DNA from: Selenomonadaceae bacterium
GTDB taxonomy: Bacteria > Bacillota > Negativicutes > Selenomonadales > Selenomonadaceae
Assembly (NCBI GenBank): GCA_017484235.1
Contig: JAFUTM010000272.1
Span: 1 to 20,256 of the forward strand
Direction of reading: 5' to 3'
DNA length: 20,256 nucleotides
How positions within the stretch are numbered: position 1 is the stretch's first letter; each line of letters opens with the position of its first letter. A program made the position numbers and the translations under genes. Under the pieces are notes generated by a model. The model saw only the letters and a program-made list of their open reading frames with translations, was not told where the DNA came from and searched no databases. Of the stretch, positions 1-7,154 are shown piece by piece.

Positions 1-292
1 ATTCAGCGTTGCGCGGCTCACTCTTATTAGCGGCTTTATACCATTTGCCAGCTTCGTCTTTGAAATACATCTCAAATTCAAGCGCAAAATGCTCATCATC
101 TAAGTAAATAATTTTGAATTTGCCCGCACTGTATTTGAGACCTTTTTCAGCATTCTTTTTGATAATGTCATCGAGTTTTGGCGAAGCAACTTCAGCCAGC
201 TTTTCAATCGTCATATCCGGTTTAATGAGATCGTGGAAAAACTTTTTGACTGTCTCAATAATTTTATTAAGATCGTCAGCATTAACCGTCAT
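1..292 (-). CDS. Hypothetical small helical protein, C-terminus beyond the window edge
   Basis: I do not recognise this protein. The frame is open from ATG at 292 to the left edge, giving 97 residues with no stop. The start is chosen because GGAG lies 9 nt upstream; an in-frame ATG six bases further up within GGAGATG lacks its own site. The visible part is charged and probably helical in its first 50 residues (KKFFHDLIKP, KLDDIIKKNAEKG). It then has a segment that looks like beta strands around FKIIYLDDEHFALEFEMYF, followed by DEAGKWYKAA. There is no signal peptide or membrane segment. It is the last visible member of a minus-strand array with the small membrane protein at 348-689, and both contain a Gly-Lys-aromatic-Tyr patch (GKWY here, GKFY there). 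That may mean distant relatedness. Function unknown. Confidence 0.6.
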   Translation of the reverse strand, partial: MTVNADDLNKIIETVKKFFHDLIKPDMTIEKLAEVASPKLDDIIKKNAEKGLKYSAGKFKIIYLDDEHFALEFEMYFKDEAGKWYKAANKSEPRNAE

Positions 293-347
293 GTTTATCA
301 TCTCCATTAGAAAAAATTAAAGATCAAATTGAATTAAATACATTGAA

Positions 348-689
348 TCAAATTTCGAGTTGCAGCTCTTCTTTATATCTGTCAGTAACATCGGTCTCTT
401 CTTCGCCGAGTTCAGCCTTTGCCCAATCTGGAACTTGAGATTCATCAATTTCGCGTGTAGTAGTCTGTTCATAGAATTTGCCGTTTTCTTTGTAGTAAAG
501 TTTATGAACAAGACTCAAGACTTGATCTTTGACGCTGGAAAACAGTTTTGCTTTATGTTTAACAATTCCAGCAAGTTTTTCGTTAATTTGTGGCAAAAGA
601 TTATCCAGCCACTTCACTATGTCGTCCCAGCTTGCAACGACAAGAATACCACCAATTAATGCACCAAGCATTATTGCTACAGGTACCAT
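348..689 (-). CDS. Hypothetical small membrane-anchored protein (113 aa)
   Basis: No known family is recognised. The start is ATG at 689, with AAGGAG about 11 nt upstream. Residues 3-20 form one hydrophobic segment (MVPVAIMLGALIGGILVV) and are the only likely membrane span. The rest is charged: an amphipathic stretch (about 24-60, with DIVKWLDNLLPQINEKL), a GKFY patch near residue 74, the string TTTREIDES near residue 80, and an acidic tail. The TTTREI string closely resembles TTTRREISEEE at the extreme C-terminus of the AAA+ ATPase three frames upstream. That hints the ATPase and this protein share a binding partner or a processing signal, which is inference. It lies 57 nt downstream of the acetyltransferase reading frame and 55 nt upstream of the next small gene, so co-transcription is likely. 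Confidence 0.6.
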   Translation of the reverse strand: MVPVAIMLGALIGGILVVASWDDIVKWLDNLLPQINEKLAGIVKHKAKLFSSVKDQVLSLVHKLYYKENGKFYEQTTTREIDESQVPDWAKAELGEEETDVTDRYKEELQLEI

Positions 690-745
690 TTAAATCACTT
701 CTCCTTAATATGTAAATATTTCAATAAATAATAATGTTATTCATT

Positions 746-1471
746 TTAAAATTTAAATTTTTGGATAAATTCTTCAGGATTGCTGAATAAATTATAATTT
801 TCATAAATTTTTTGAATATCCCAGTTCCACCAGGCAATTTTTTCCAATATTTTAATTGTATCTTGATCAAAACGATATTTAATGATTTTAGCTGGATTGC
901 CGCCGACAATTGCAAACGGTGGTATATTGTTGACTACGACGCTGTCGGCCGCGATAATTGCACCATTGCCTATTATAAGCGGCTTATCCGAATTGGAGGC
1001 TTTAATGCGGCAACCACGACCAATCCAAACATCTGAACCTATATATAGATTTCCCAATGATTCTTCAGTAAAATACGATTTTCGAGGTAACTGCCAGTCT
1101 AATCGACATATGCCATATGATGAAATATTACGATAATGATGGTCGTTATTAAGAGCCATTTCAAATACGACATCCCAACCAATTGATGAAAAATGTCCAA
1201 TTTGAATTAAACCACGACCTTCAATAGTAGATGAAACAATATAACTTTTTTTGCCAAGTTCAATGATTCTATCGTTTGCATTATAAGTTCTAGGATATAT
1301 AGTGCTTGAATTATCTTTAAATTCTAATTTATACATTGTTTCAGAATCTGGAATATTAGCTTTAACTTTTCCTTCTAAATAAAATGTATTAAAATCAAAA
1401 TTTGGTGATAAAAAAACTTTTCCATCTATAGCATTATTAACTGTTATTGTACCGTATGCCCCCCCCCCCAT
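746..1471 (-). CDS. Left-handed beta-helix acetyltransferase, catalytic part of a frameshifted (probably phase-variable) gene
   Basis: This is the C-terminal 241 residues of an acyl-CoA-dependent O- or N-acetyltransferase of the hexapeptide-repeat class, closest in layout to the CatB/Vat xenobiotic acyltransferases. Seen: repeats from about residue 85; a His pair in NNDHHYRNIS (111-112) where the family keeps its catalytic His; the closing repeats IGSDVWIGRGC and IIGNGAIIAADSVV; then NIPPFAIVGGNPAKIIKYRF and a C-terminal KIAWWNW helix, all hallmarks of the family. The nominal ATG at 1471 lies directly against a run of eleven G (coding strand) and has no convincing ribosome site. The real start is upstream at 1724 in a different frame, so this frame is made only after slippage in the run. 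Expected substrate is a sugar of a surface polysaccharide, inferred from the neighbouring GT2 gene. Confidence 0.8.
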   Translation of the reverse strand: MGGGAYGTITVNNAIDGKVFLSPNFDFNTFYLEGKVKANIPDSETMYKLEFKDNSSTIYPRTYNANDRIIELGKKSYIVSSTIEGRGLIQIGHFSSIGWDVVFEMALNNDHHYRNISSYGICRLDWQLPRKSYFTEESLGNLYIGSDVWIGRGCRIKASNSDKPLIIGNGAIIAADSVVVNNIPPFAIVGGNPAKIIKYRFDQDTIKILEKIAWWNWDIQKIYENYNLFSNPEEFIQKFKF

Positions 1472-1724
1472 TATTTTGGATTATATTAAATGTTTCTAGA
1501 TATAAAAAGAAATTATTTTTAGATGAAATTATAATTTTATTAAATGAACAGTCTGGTGAAAGTGGCTTGCCATTTAAATCTTCGTATAAAGCAATTTTAT
1601 CATCTTCAAATTTTGCGTAACCAACAATTTCCATATTGCCCTTTTCCACTTCTGCATCATAATAAGGTTTTAATTGTGGAAATAAATCATCTGTTCCAAA
1701 AATTAGTACTTTAATTGGCTCCAT
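1437..1724 (-). CDS. N-terminal Rossmann-like part of the frameshifted acetyltransferase
   Basis: The start is ATG at 1724, with AAAGGTG six bases upstream; the longer frame beginning at 1748 has no ribosome site. The peptide opens EPIKVLIFGTDDLF, a beta-strand then Gly-rich turn. It continues with a KPYYDAEVEKG helix and EIVGYAKF, the pattern of the small nucleotide-binding-like domain found in front of PglD-type sugar acetyltransferases and related sugar-modifying enzymes. After FNIIQNN the frame enters the eleven-G run, shifts, and stops after about ten missense residues. Joined to the downstream frame by loss of one G, the gene would be 746-1724 and encode about 325 residues: an N-terminal Rossmann-like domain of about 90 residues plus the beta-helix. 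In the state shown the protein would be truncated and inactive. It starts 35 nt after the AAA+ ATPase stop. Confidence 0.75.
   Translation of the reverse strand: MEPIKVLIFGTDDLFPQLKPYYDAEVEKGNMEIVGYAKFEDDKIALYEDLNGKPLSPDCSFNKIIISSKNNFFLYLETFNIIQNNGGGGIRYNNS
1459..1469. repeat. Eleven-base poly-C (poly-G on coding strand) tract inside the acetyltransferase gene
   Basis: Eleven consecutive C on the plus strand. With eleven the upstream frame ends at TAA ten codons past the run; with ten (or thirteen) the upstream and downstream frames join into one 325-residue protein. Long G/C runs in a very AT-rich context are classic sites of slipped-strand mispairing. A sequencing miscount is the alternative. 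Confidence 0.9.
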
Positions 1725-1759
1725 TATTTTCACCTTTGTAACTTCCATTTATTAAATAA

Positions 1760-2692
1760 TTAACTGTTAAATTGTTTATTAAATTCTTCTTCAGAAATTT
1801 CACGGCGTGTAGTGGTTCTGAGATTAACTTTAGCATTGGCAGCTTTACTGTCAAGAATATTTTCGACAGCCTCACACACCAGCTTTTCATCAAGAAGATT
1901 TGCATTTTGCCGTGCCGCTTTAAATGCAGAATTAAGCATAGCATTTGCAATATCACTGCCGCTGATTCCAGAATACATCGTAGCTAGTTTGTCAACATTG
2001 ATGTTATTTGGCAATTCAGTTGGTATATACATTTTCCAGAGTTGACGACGACAGTCGGCATCAGGCAATTCAAATTTAACGTGCATTGATATTCTACGCA
2101 TAAATGCCGGATCAAAATTCTCAATAAAATTTGTTGCAAATATTATAAAATCTTGATATTCATTCATCAACATCAGCATTACCGAACGCGTCTGATTTAC
2201 ACTTACATCAGTTGCACTGGTCATATTGGTTACACGCTTACTGAGAATGGCATCCGCCTCATCAAAGAATAAAATACTGTTAGTCGCCTTCGCTGCTTCA
2301 AATGCTCTGCGAATATTTTTAGGTGTCTCGCCAACAAATTTTGATTCAATATCAGCATAGTTGACAATCAAAATTTTACGATTGAGATTTTTGGCAATTG
2401 CGTGCGCCGCCATAGTTTTACCAGTACCTGGCGGACCATAAAGGTTTACACCTATACGTTTAGAAAACTTATGCGTCTTCTTAAAGCCCCAAATTTCAAA
2501 AACCAGATGACTGTTTTCTGCATAAGTGGCAACATCTAAAATCTCATCTTTAACTGATTGAGGCAAAATTATATCATCAAGTGAATATTTGGGATCTTCC
2601 GGTATAAAAACATTTTCCGGTTCTTTTGTTTGTTTAGTGTTTTCTTTTTCAGTCGGATTGTTTAACGAAGAATTTTTAGGATCTACACCCAT
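1760..2692 (-). CDS. AAA+ ATPase, FtsH/spastin-like AAA module
   Basis: A single-domain classical AAA ATPase of 310 residues. Seen: a polar, Lys/Glu-rich N-terminal tail (1-33); Walker A GPPGTGKT (86-93); a pore-loop-like segment near KFVGETPKNIRRAF (118-131); Walker B LFFDEAD (141-147); sensor 1 N188 in FATN; the arginine-finger pair R199-R200 in PAFMRR; and a sensor-2/lid region GISGSDIANA (about 236-245). The set of motifs is complete, so it should hydrolyse ATP as a ring and remodel or unfold a partner. There is no protease domain and no membrane segment. The last residues hold TTTRREISEEE, echoed in the small membrane protein at 348-689. The start ATG has GAGGAAG upstream. A TTGACG at 2754-2759 (minus) could be a -35, but no good -10 follows. 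The partner is unknown; neighbouring small proteins are the first candidates. Confidence 0.88.
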   Translation of the reverse strand: MGVDPKNSSLNNPTEKENTKQTKEPENVFIPEDPKYSLDDIILPQSVKDEILDVATYAENSHLVFEIWGFKKTHKFSKRIGVNLYGPPGTGKTMAAHAIAKNLNRKILIVNYADIESKFVGETPKNIRRAFEAAKATNSILFFDEADAILSKRVTNMTSATDVSVNQTRSVMLMLMNEYQDFIIFATNFIENFDPAFMRRISMHVKFELPDADCRRQLWKMYIPTELPNNINVDKLATMYSGISGSDIANAMLNSAFKAARQNANLLDEKLVCEAVENILDSKAANAKVNLRTTTRREISEEEFNKQFNS

Positions 2693-2765
2693 TTATTCCA
2701 CTTCCTCAATATAAGAAATTAACATATCAAAGTTATCACAAATTTACTAATTCGTCAATCAAAAC

Positions 2766-3020
2766 TTATTTATTTGATTGGAATTTTTTACATATCGCCT
2801 TATTTTGAGCGTAAAATTCATCACGGCTCATTTCTTTTGAATAATATTTATCGTAATAATCATCGACGCGGCAAAATATTGGTCGGTTCTCATAAATGGT
2901 ACAGAGATTAGTATTTTTATTCAAATACTTACAAGAATCGTCAGGCAAAGCCATACTTTTGGCAAAAAAAACTTTTCCGATCTGCCGACAGCAGCAGCCG
3001 CATTTTTCACAAGGAAACAA
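2766..3020 (-). CDS. YkgJ-family cysteine-cluster (putative zinc/iron-binding) protein
   Basis: An 84-residue protein of the YkgJ/UPF0153 type. It has CEKCGCCC (4-11) at the very N-terminus, then a Cys in DDSCKYL, then LCTIYENRPIFCR and a late Cys in AICKKF. This spacing of about eight cysteines is the family signature, thought to bind a metal ion or cluster; the biochemical role is unproven. The start is TTG at 3020, supported by GAGG eight bases upstream; no ATG lies nearby, and the CxxC motif must be at the start in this family. It begins 16 nt after the glycosyltransferase stop, so translation is probably coupled. No membrane or signal segment. Confidence 0.8.
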   Translation of the reverse strand: MFPCEKCGCCCRQIGKVFFAKSMALPDDSCKYLNKNTNLCTIYENRPIFCRVDDYYDKYYSKEMSRDEFYAQNKAICKKFQSNK

Positions 3021-3036
3021 ATTAATTACCTCATTA

Positions 3037-4134
3037 TTAATTTATCATTATGACATCATCTTTATTATTTGAGTTGTTTGACAACGCTTGATCTAACGGC
3101 ATAGAAATGTTTTTCATATTTGGCATTGGTTGATTCGCAAGTAAATGAAGAAATGAAACAAACTCTGCATCTTTTCCAAAATATTTAACATAAATATCTT
3201 TTAAAAATTGAAAATAATTATCGTTGGAAATGTATTTCTTTTGCATAGATCTTGTTGCCGACATTTCTAACGTGAGATAAAAACCAATTACTCGTTCTTT
3301 GATCAGAAAATCGTCTTTCAGTTCGTCTATTTGATTCATAAAATTATTTAACATTTTGGTACCTTCAATTTGTACATCAATAATTTTTTTTATATAAACT
3401 GAATCTGAGTCTTTGCGTAAAGTTGAATCAGACCGAACGCGATAGATATATAAAAGGTCGGGTATCATTATATATTTTTTAGAATGAAGTAAAGTTTGGA
3501 AACAAAATAACATATCTTCAGTAAAATGAATTTTTGGAAATTGAACATTGTATTTAATCAAAAAATCACGCCTAAACAGTTTGCTCCAGACATTCCAATC
3601 AATACCACAATTTGAAAATAGCGTCAGTCTCTGATGCATATCATTTGTTAATTCGTGTGTCGGAGCTTGTACGCCTTTTTTATTTCCAAATTCAATAGAA
3701 GTGGGTTTAAACACAATTTTTTTATTGTCAACGATTGGTTCTCTATTCTCATAATGCGCATGAGTATGAACCACTTCGGCTTGAAATTGTTCAGCAATAT
3801 TTACAAACGTTTCCAATGCTTTTGGAATGATCATATCGTCATTGTCCATAAATGTGACATATTTGCCGCAAGCATTTTTTAAACCAACATTTCGAGCATT
3901 ACTTATGCCGCCGTTTTCTTCAAGATTTACTACTTTAATTTTATATCCAATAGATTCGGATTTTATAAATTTTTTTACAACTTTTAAACTGTTATCCGTG
4001 CTGAAGTCATTTACTATTACAACTTCATAATTTTTAAATGTTTGATCTTTTATACTGTTGAGTGTGGTTTTAATATATTTCTCGGCATTATACATTGGAA
4101 TAATAATGGATACTTCAGGTGAGGTTACGCTCAT
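3037..4134 (-). CDS. Family 2 (GT-A) glycosyltransferase
   Basis: A 365-residue inverting glycosyltransferase with the GT-A fold. Seen: VSIIIPMYNAEKYI (8-21), the opening strand that binds the nucleotide sugar; VNDFSTDNS (41-49); NGGISNARNVGL (about 74-85); and the metal-binding DXD-type motif MDNDD (96-100). The C-terminal half (about 200-365) is less conserved and probably holds the acceptor specificity. There is no transmembrane helix, so it acts at the inner face of the membrane, most likely on a lipid-linked glycan, teichoic-like polymer or LPS side chain. The start ATG at 4134 has only a weak AGAAAGAAG upstream. It follows the UlaG-type gene by 29 nt. Together with the acetyltransferase at 746-1724 it suggests synthesis or decoration of a surface sugar. 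Sugar and acceptor cannot be told from sequence. Confidence 0.88.
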   Translation of the reverse strand: MSVTSPEVSIIIPMYNAEKYIKTTLNSIKDQTFKNYEVVIVNDFSTDNSLKVVKKFIKSESIGYKIKVVNLEENGGISNARNVGLKNACGKYVTFMDNDDMIIPKALETFVNIAEQFQAEVVHTHAHYENREPIVDNKKIVFKPTSIEFGNKKGVQAPTHELTNDMHQRLTLFSNCGIDWNVWSKLFRRDFLIKYNVQFPKIHFTEDMLFCFQTLLHSKKYIMIPDLLYIYRVRSDSTLRKDSDSVYIKKIIDVQIEGTKMLNNFMNQIDELKDDFLIKERVIGFYLTLEMSATRSMQKKYISNDNYFQFLKDIYVKYFGKDAEFVSFLHLLANQPMPNMKNISMPLDQALSNNSNNKDDVIMIN

Positions 4135-4163
4135 TATTACAACTTCTTTCTGTTAATTTTGAA

Positions 4164-5210
4164 TTACATAAAATTGTCATAAGGCCACGAAAAATCTTTT
4201 GTAAAGACATCACTAAAACCTCTGTCATAATTGTAAACAGTTTTATCAATGTCTTGTGGAAATGTATATTTGCCGCCAATTTGCCAGATAAATGGATGGA
4301 ATTTATAATTCAAGCGTTCTTTTTGCAATTTATAAAGCATTGTAATTGCACTTACATCACTTTGAAAATTACTCCACGTATCATAATGCATCGGTATTAT
4401 GACTTTAGTGTTTAAATCTTCTGCCATACGAAGAATATCAGAAGTATTTAATTTATCAGTGAGGCCACGTGGATTCTGAGCATATGCGCCCAATGCCACG
4501 TCAACGTTATATTTATTTCCATGCAGCGCAAACTGATTCGAATAATGAGAGTCGCCGGCGTGGTATAAATTACCTCCGCTCGTCTCGATTAGGTAATTGA
4601 CAGCCTTATCGTCCATTGTTGCATTAAAGTTCTCAACAGGATAAGCTGAAAACTCAATTGTACGGTCGAATGATTTAAGCACATTTATTGTTATATCTTT
4701 TATTTTAATAACATCGCCTGGTTTGACTAATATACATTTATCTTCGGGCACATTCCATTGTTTCCAAATGTCAACGCAAGCTCTCGGCCCAATAAATTTC
4801 GCCTGCGGACAATTTTGCAAAACGGCACCGGTCACATAAGGATCGATATGATCACTATGATAGTGTGTGCATAGGAAAGCCTCTAAACTTTTAACGGCAA
4901 ATGGATCAATAACAATTGGCGTTACTCGACGATTAGGCTGATTTAAACTACAGCCGCACATTTTTCGATATTGATGATTAGGTGCCATATATTTATTGGT
5001 TTTGGTTCGCTTACCGGTACCACACCAAAAATCTATTGTCAAGTTAGTCTGATTTTCAGATTTTAGCCATATTCCCATACAGCCAAGCCACCACATAGCA
5101 AAATTATTTTTTGGTACAATCTCAGCGTCAATTTCTTCATTCAGCCAAGTGCCCCATTCTGGAAACGTGGCTTTAAGCCAGTCTTCCATTGTTATGTTAT
5201 TCACGTCCAT
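4164..5210 (-). CDS. ulaG: UlaG-type metallo-beta-lactamase-fold lactonase (L-ascorbate-6-phosphate lactonase-like)
   Basis: 348 residues that resemble E. coli UlaG from end to end, including FPEWGTWLNEEI (16-27), FAMWWLGCMGIWLKSE (38-53), FWCGTGKRTK, the metal-binding THYHSDHID (115-123), HAGDSHYSNQFALHGN, IPMHYDTWSNFQ and HPFIWQIGGKYTFP. UlaG opens the lactone ring of L-ascorbate-6-phosphate with a metal ion in the cytoplasm, first step of ascorbate use after PTS uptake. I chose ATG at 5210 because AGGTGA sits six bases upstream and the length then fits UlaG; a GTG at 5219 in the same frame falls inside that ribosome site. No other ula gene (PTS, decarboxylase, epimerases) is visible, so an ascorbate role is uncertain and another phosphorylated lactone or phosphodiester may be the substrate. 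It starts 42 nt after nadK. Confidence 0.87.
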   Translation of the reverse strand: MDVNNITMEDWLKATFPEWGTWLNEEIDAEIVPKNNFAMWWLGCMGIWLKSENQTNLTIDFWCGTGKRTKTNKYMAPNHQYRKMCGCSLNQPNRRVTPIVIDPFAVKSLEAFLCTHYHSDHIDPYVTGAVLQNCPQAKFIGPRACVDIWKQWNVPEDKCILVKPGDVIKIKDITINVLKSFDRTIEFSAYPVENFNATMDDKAVNYLIETSGGNLYHAGDSHYSNQFALHGNKYNVDVALGAYAQNPRGLTDKLNTSDILRMAEDLNTKVIIPMHYDTWSNFQSDVSAITMLYKLQKERLNYKFHPFIWQIGGKYTFPQDIDKTVYNYDRGFSDVFTKDFSWPYDNFM

Positions 5211-5252
5211 AATTGTCACCTTCTAAATTAATGTTAATCTAATATACATTAT

Positions 5253-6161
5253 TCAGCTCATTAACCGGCTGTTCCAAAGTTTATTGCGCAATACTTTATA
5301 ATAATCTTTATCTTCAAATTTAACAATATGTGCGGTTGCCTTAGCTTTACGAACGATAATTTCATCACCAGGTTGAATATAAAAACTCTCCTGTCCATCG
5401 AGAGTGACAACAATATCTTGATGAACGTTGGCGACTTCAAGACGGATTTCATCATTTTCTCCAACAACCAGCGGTCTCATTTGGAATGTATGAGCGCATA
5501 TCGGAGTGAGTAATAATGCGCGGATTGTTGGATTAAGAATTGGCCCGCCGGCTGAGAGTGAATAAGCAGTTGAACCAGTTGGCGAAGATACTATCAATCC
5601 ATCTGCCTGATAATTCATTAAGTGTGTCTCATTTATGTAAAGGCCAAGTCTTAGCATACGCGCAACGCCGCCTTTAGACACCACGACGTCATTTATTGCG
5701 TTACCTAGATATTTTTCGCCAAACTCATTTCTAATGTATGCCGCTAAAAGTAGACGATTTTCAATTCGGTATTCGCCGGACAAAATTTTACCAAGCCGGC
5801 TTTCCAATTCGTGAGTTTCAATATCAGCTAAAAAACCAAGCGTGCCGAGATTAATGCCACAGACGGGCACCTCCTGATTAGTGAAACGACGGCAAACACC
5901 TAAAAGTGTGCCATCTCCACCAATGGAAAGTGCCATATCAACGTGAACACGCTCAACGCAGGGCAGCCCATATTCATCTTTTTTAAATTGTCGAGCGTCT
6001 CCAGACTGCATTATTAACCGAACATCTTTATTGTTATAATAATGAAAAATTCTATCAACTATTTCGCCGGCTCTGCGTTTGCTGCGATTAGGGAAAACCG
6101 CAATCTGCATCATACCAGCACTAACGCCAAAAGCGTTGCCAAATATATTTTGTCTTGCCAT
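5253..6161 (-). CDS. nadK: NAD kinase
   Basis: ATP-NAD kinase (302 aa), which phosphorylates NAD to NADP in the cytoplasm. Seen: SIGGDGTLLG (79-88), the phosphate-binding GGDGT motif; CGINLGTLGFLA (101-112); the NAINDVV motif (154-160) that contacts NAD; and ADGLIVSSPTGSTAYSLSA (186-204) followed by GGP, the family signature. Then comes a beta-rich C-terminal part with VVTLDGQES. The ATG at 6161 has GGAG nine bases upstream, placed just after the tlyA stop, so translation is coupled. A later Met pair (17-18) aligns with shorter family members but lacks a ribosome site. It sits directly behind tlyA, a pairing common in Firmicutes, but the argR and recN genes that often follow are absent and the UlaG-type gene comes instead. 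Confidence 0.96.
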   Translation of the reverse strand: MARQNIFGNAFGVSAGMMQIAVFPNRSKRRAGEIVDRIFHYYNNKDVRLIMQSGDARQFKKDEYGLPCVERVHVDMALSIGGDGTLLGVCRRFTNQEVPVCGINLGTLGFLADIETHELESRLGKILSGEYRIENRLLLAAYIRNEFGEKYLGNAINDVVVSKGGVARMLRLGLYINETHLMNYQADGLIVSSPTGSTAYSLSAGGPILNPTIRALLLTPICAHTFQMRPLVVGENDEIRLEVANVHQDIVVTLDGQESFYIQPGDEIIVRKAKATAHIVKFEDKDYYKVLRNKLWNSRLMS

Positions 6162-6179
6162 TTAATTTAACTCCATTTA

Positions 6180-6992
6180 TTATGTTTTTAACTCTTCGTG
6201 AGCTTCATTAACGATACTTTCAACATTATAATTAATATGCGGATTAGCTTCATTATTATTCTTTGAAAGATAAAGTAGATATTCGATATTACCTTCTGGA
6301 CCTTTAATGGGCGAATAGGATAACCCTTTCATCGTAAAAGTTAAAGTATTTGCCGTATTAATGACATTATTGATTACGTCTATATGGACACTTTTGTCTC
6401 GAACAACGCCGTGTTTGCCGACACGTTCACGACCAGCTTCAAACTGTGGTTTAATTAATGCAACAACTTCACCTGTATCACTCAATAAATTAAAGACAAC
6501 TGGCAATACCTTATCTAGCGAAATAAAAGCAACATCAATTGAGGCAAAGTCCAATTCATCATCAATCATCTCACGAGTGACGTGTCTTATATTTGTACGT
6601 TCCATATTGATGACACGGCTATCCTGCCGAAGTTTCCAAGCAAGTTGACCATAACCAACATCAATCGCATAAACTTTCAAGGCACCATTTTGGAGCATAC
6701 AATCAGTAAATCCGCCAGTCGATGCCCCTATATCAGCAGCAATTTTTTCATTTAGATCAATATTAAATTCCGAGATTGCCTTATTTAGTTTAAGTCCACC
6801 GCGACTTACAAATGGAATATCTGAACCTAACACGCGAATTTCAGAATCGCGATTAACCAGAGTGCCAGCTTTATCAATTTTTTTATCATCAACTAAAATC
6901 TTTCCGGTCATAATGATTCTTTTGGCACGTTCTCGACTCTCAAAGAAGCCTTTTTCAACTAATAATATATCGAGTCTTTCTTTATTTGACAT
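6180..6992 (-). CDS. tlyA: TlyA-family rRNA 2'-O-methyltransferase / hemolysin-like protein
   Basis: About 270 residues: an S4 RNA-binding domain (ERLDILLVEKGFFESRERAK, near 5-24, through IRVLGSDIPFVSRGG) followed by an FtsJ-like Rossmann methyltransferase domain. Seen: the SAM-binding ADIGASTGGFTDCML motif (about 85-99), AIDVGYGQLAWKLR, DVAFISLDKVLP and ALIKPQFEAGRE, with the Asp and Lys expected in the catalytic K-D-K-E set. TlyA enzymes methylate ribose in 16S and/or 23S rRNA. GGAG at 7004-7007 fits either ATG at 6992 (12 nt spacing) or TTG at 6995 (9 nt); both give nearly the same protein. The longer TTG frame from 7010 would include the ribosome site itself. A sigma70-type promoter lies immediately upstream (7025-7053), so the transcript leader is very short. 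Confidence 0.94.
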   Translation of the reverse strand: MSNKERLDILLVEKGFFESRERAKRIIMTGKILVDDKKIDKAGTLVNRDSEIRVLGSDIPFVSRGGLKLNKAISEFNIDLNEKIAADIGASTGGFTDCMLQNGALKVYAIDVGYGQLAWKLRQDSRVINMERTNIRHVTREMIDDELDFASIDVAFISLDKVLPVVFNLLSDTGEVVALIKPQFEAGRERVGKHGVVRDKSVHIDVINNVINTANTLTFTMKGLSYSPIKGPEGNIEYLLYLSKNNNEANPHINYNVESIVNEAHEELKT

Positions 6993-7024
6993 CAAATATA
7001 AATTCTCCAATTCATTTATTTTTA

Positions 7025-7053
7025 ATGATATAATAAATTGAGACTGTGGTCAA
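7025..7053 (-). promoter_or_regulatory. Sigma70-type promoter for tlyA-nadK and following genes
   Basis: On the minus strand, TTGACC (7048-7053) and TATCAT (7025-7030) are separated by exactly 17 bases; each differs from consensus at one base. The predicted transcript start, about 7018, lies about 25 nt before the tlyA start codon and just ahead of GGAG. It is divergent from the rimP promoter about 70 bp away. Confidence 0.65.
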
Positions 7054-7119
7054 CTATATTTACAAAAATTACATTAATAGTTGAAATGATTTCATATAAT
7101 GAAAAATTAAATTTCGTCA

Positions 7120-7148
7120 TTGACATTAAAAATATAAAATGGTAAAAT
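7120..7148 (+). promoter_or_regulatory. Sigma70-type promoter of the rimP-nusA-infB operon
   Basis: A perfect -35 TTGACA (7120-7125), a 17-base spacer, and -10 TAAAAT (7143-7148), one base from consensus. The predicted start is near 7155, leaving a leader of about 230 nt before rimP. A 13-base palindrome, TGAAATGATTTCA (7082-7094), lies between this promoter and the divergent tlyA promoter and could be an operator. Confidence 0.75.
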
Positions 7149-7154
7149 GAACAA

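Noticed and set aside
2754..2759. TTGACG on the minus strand as a promoter for the AAA+ gene
   Set aside because: No -10 box of reasonable quality at the right distance (best is TAACTT).
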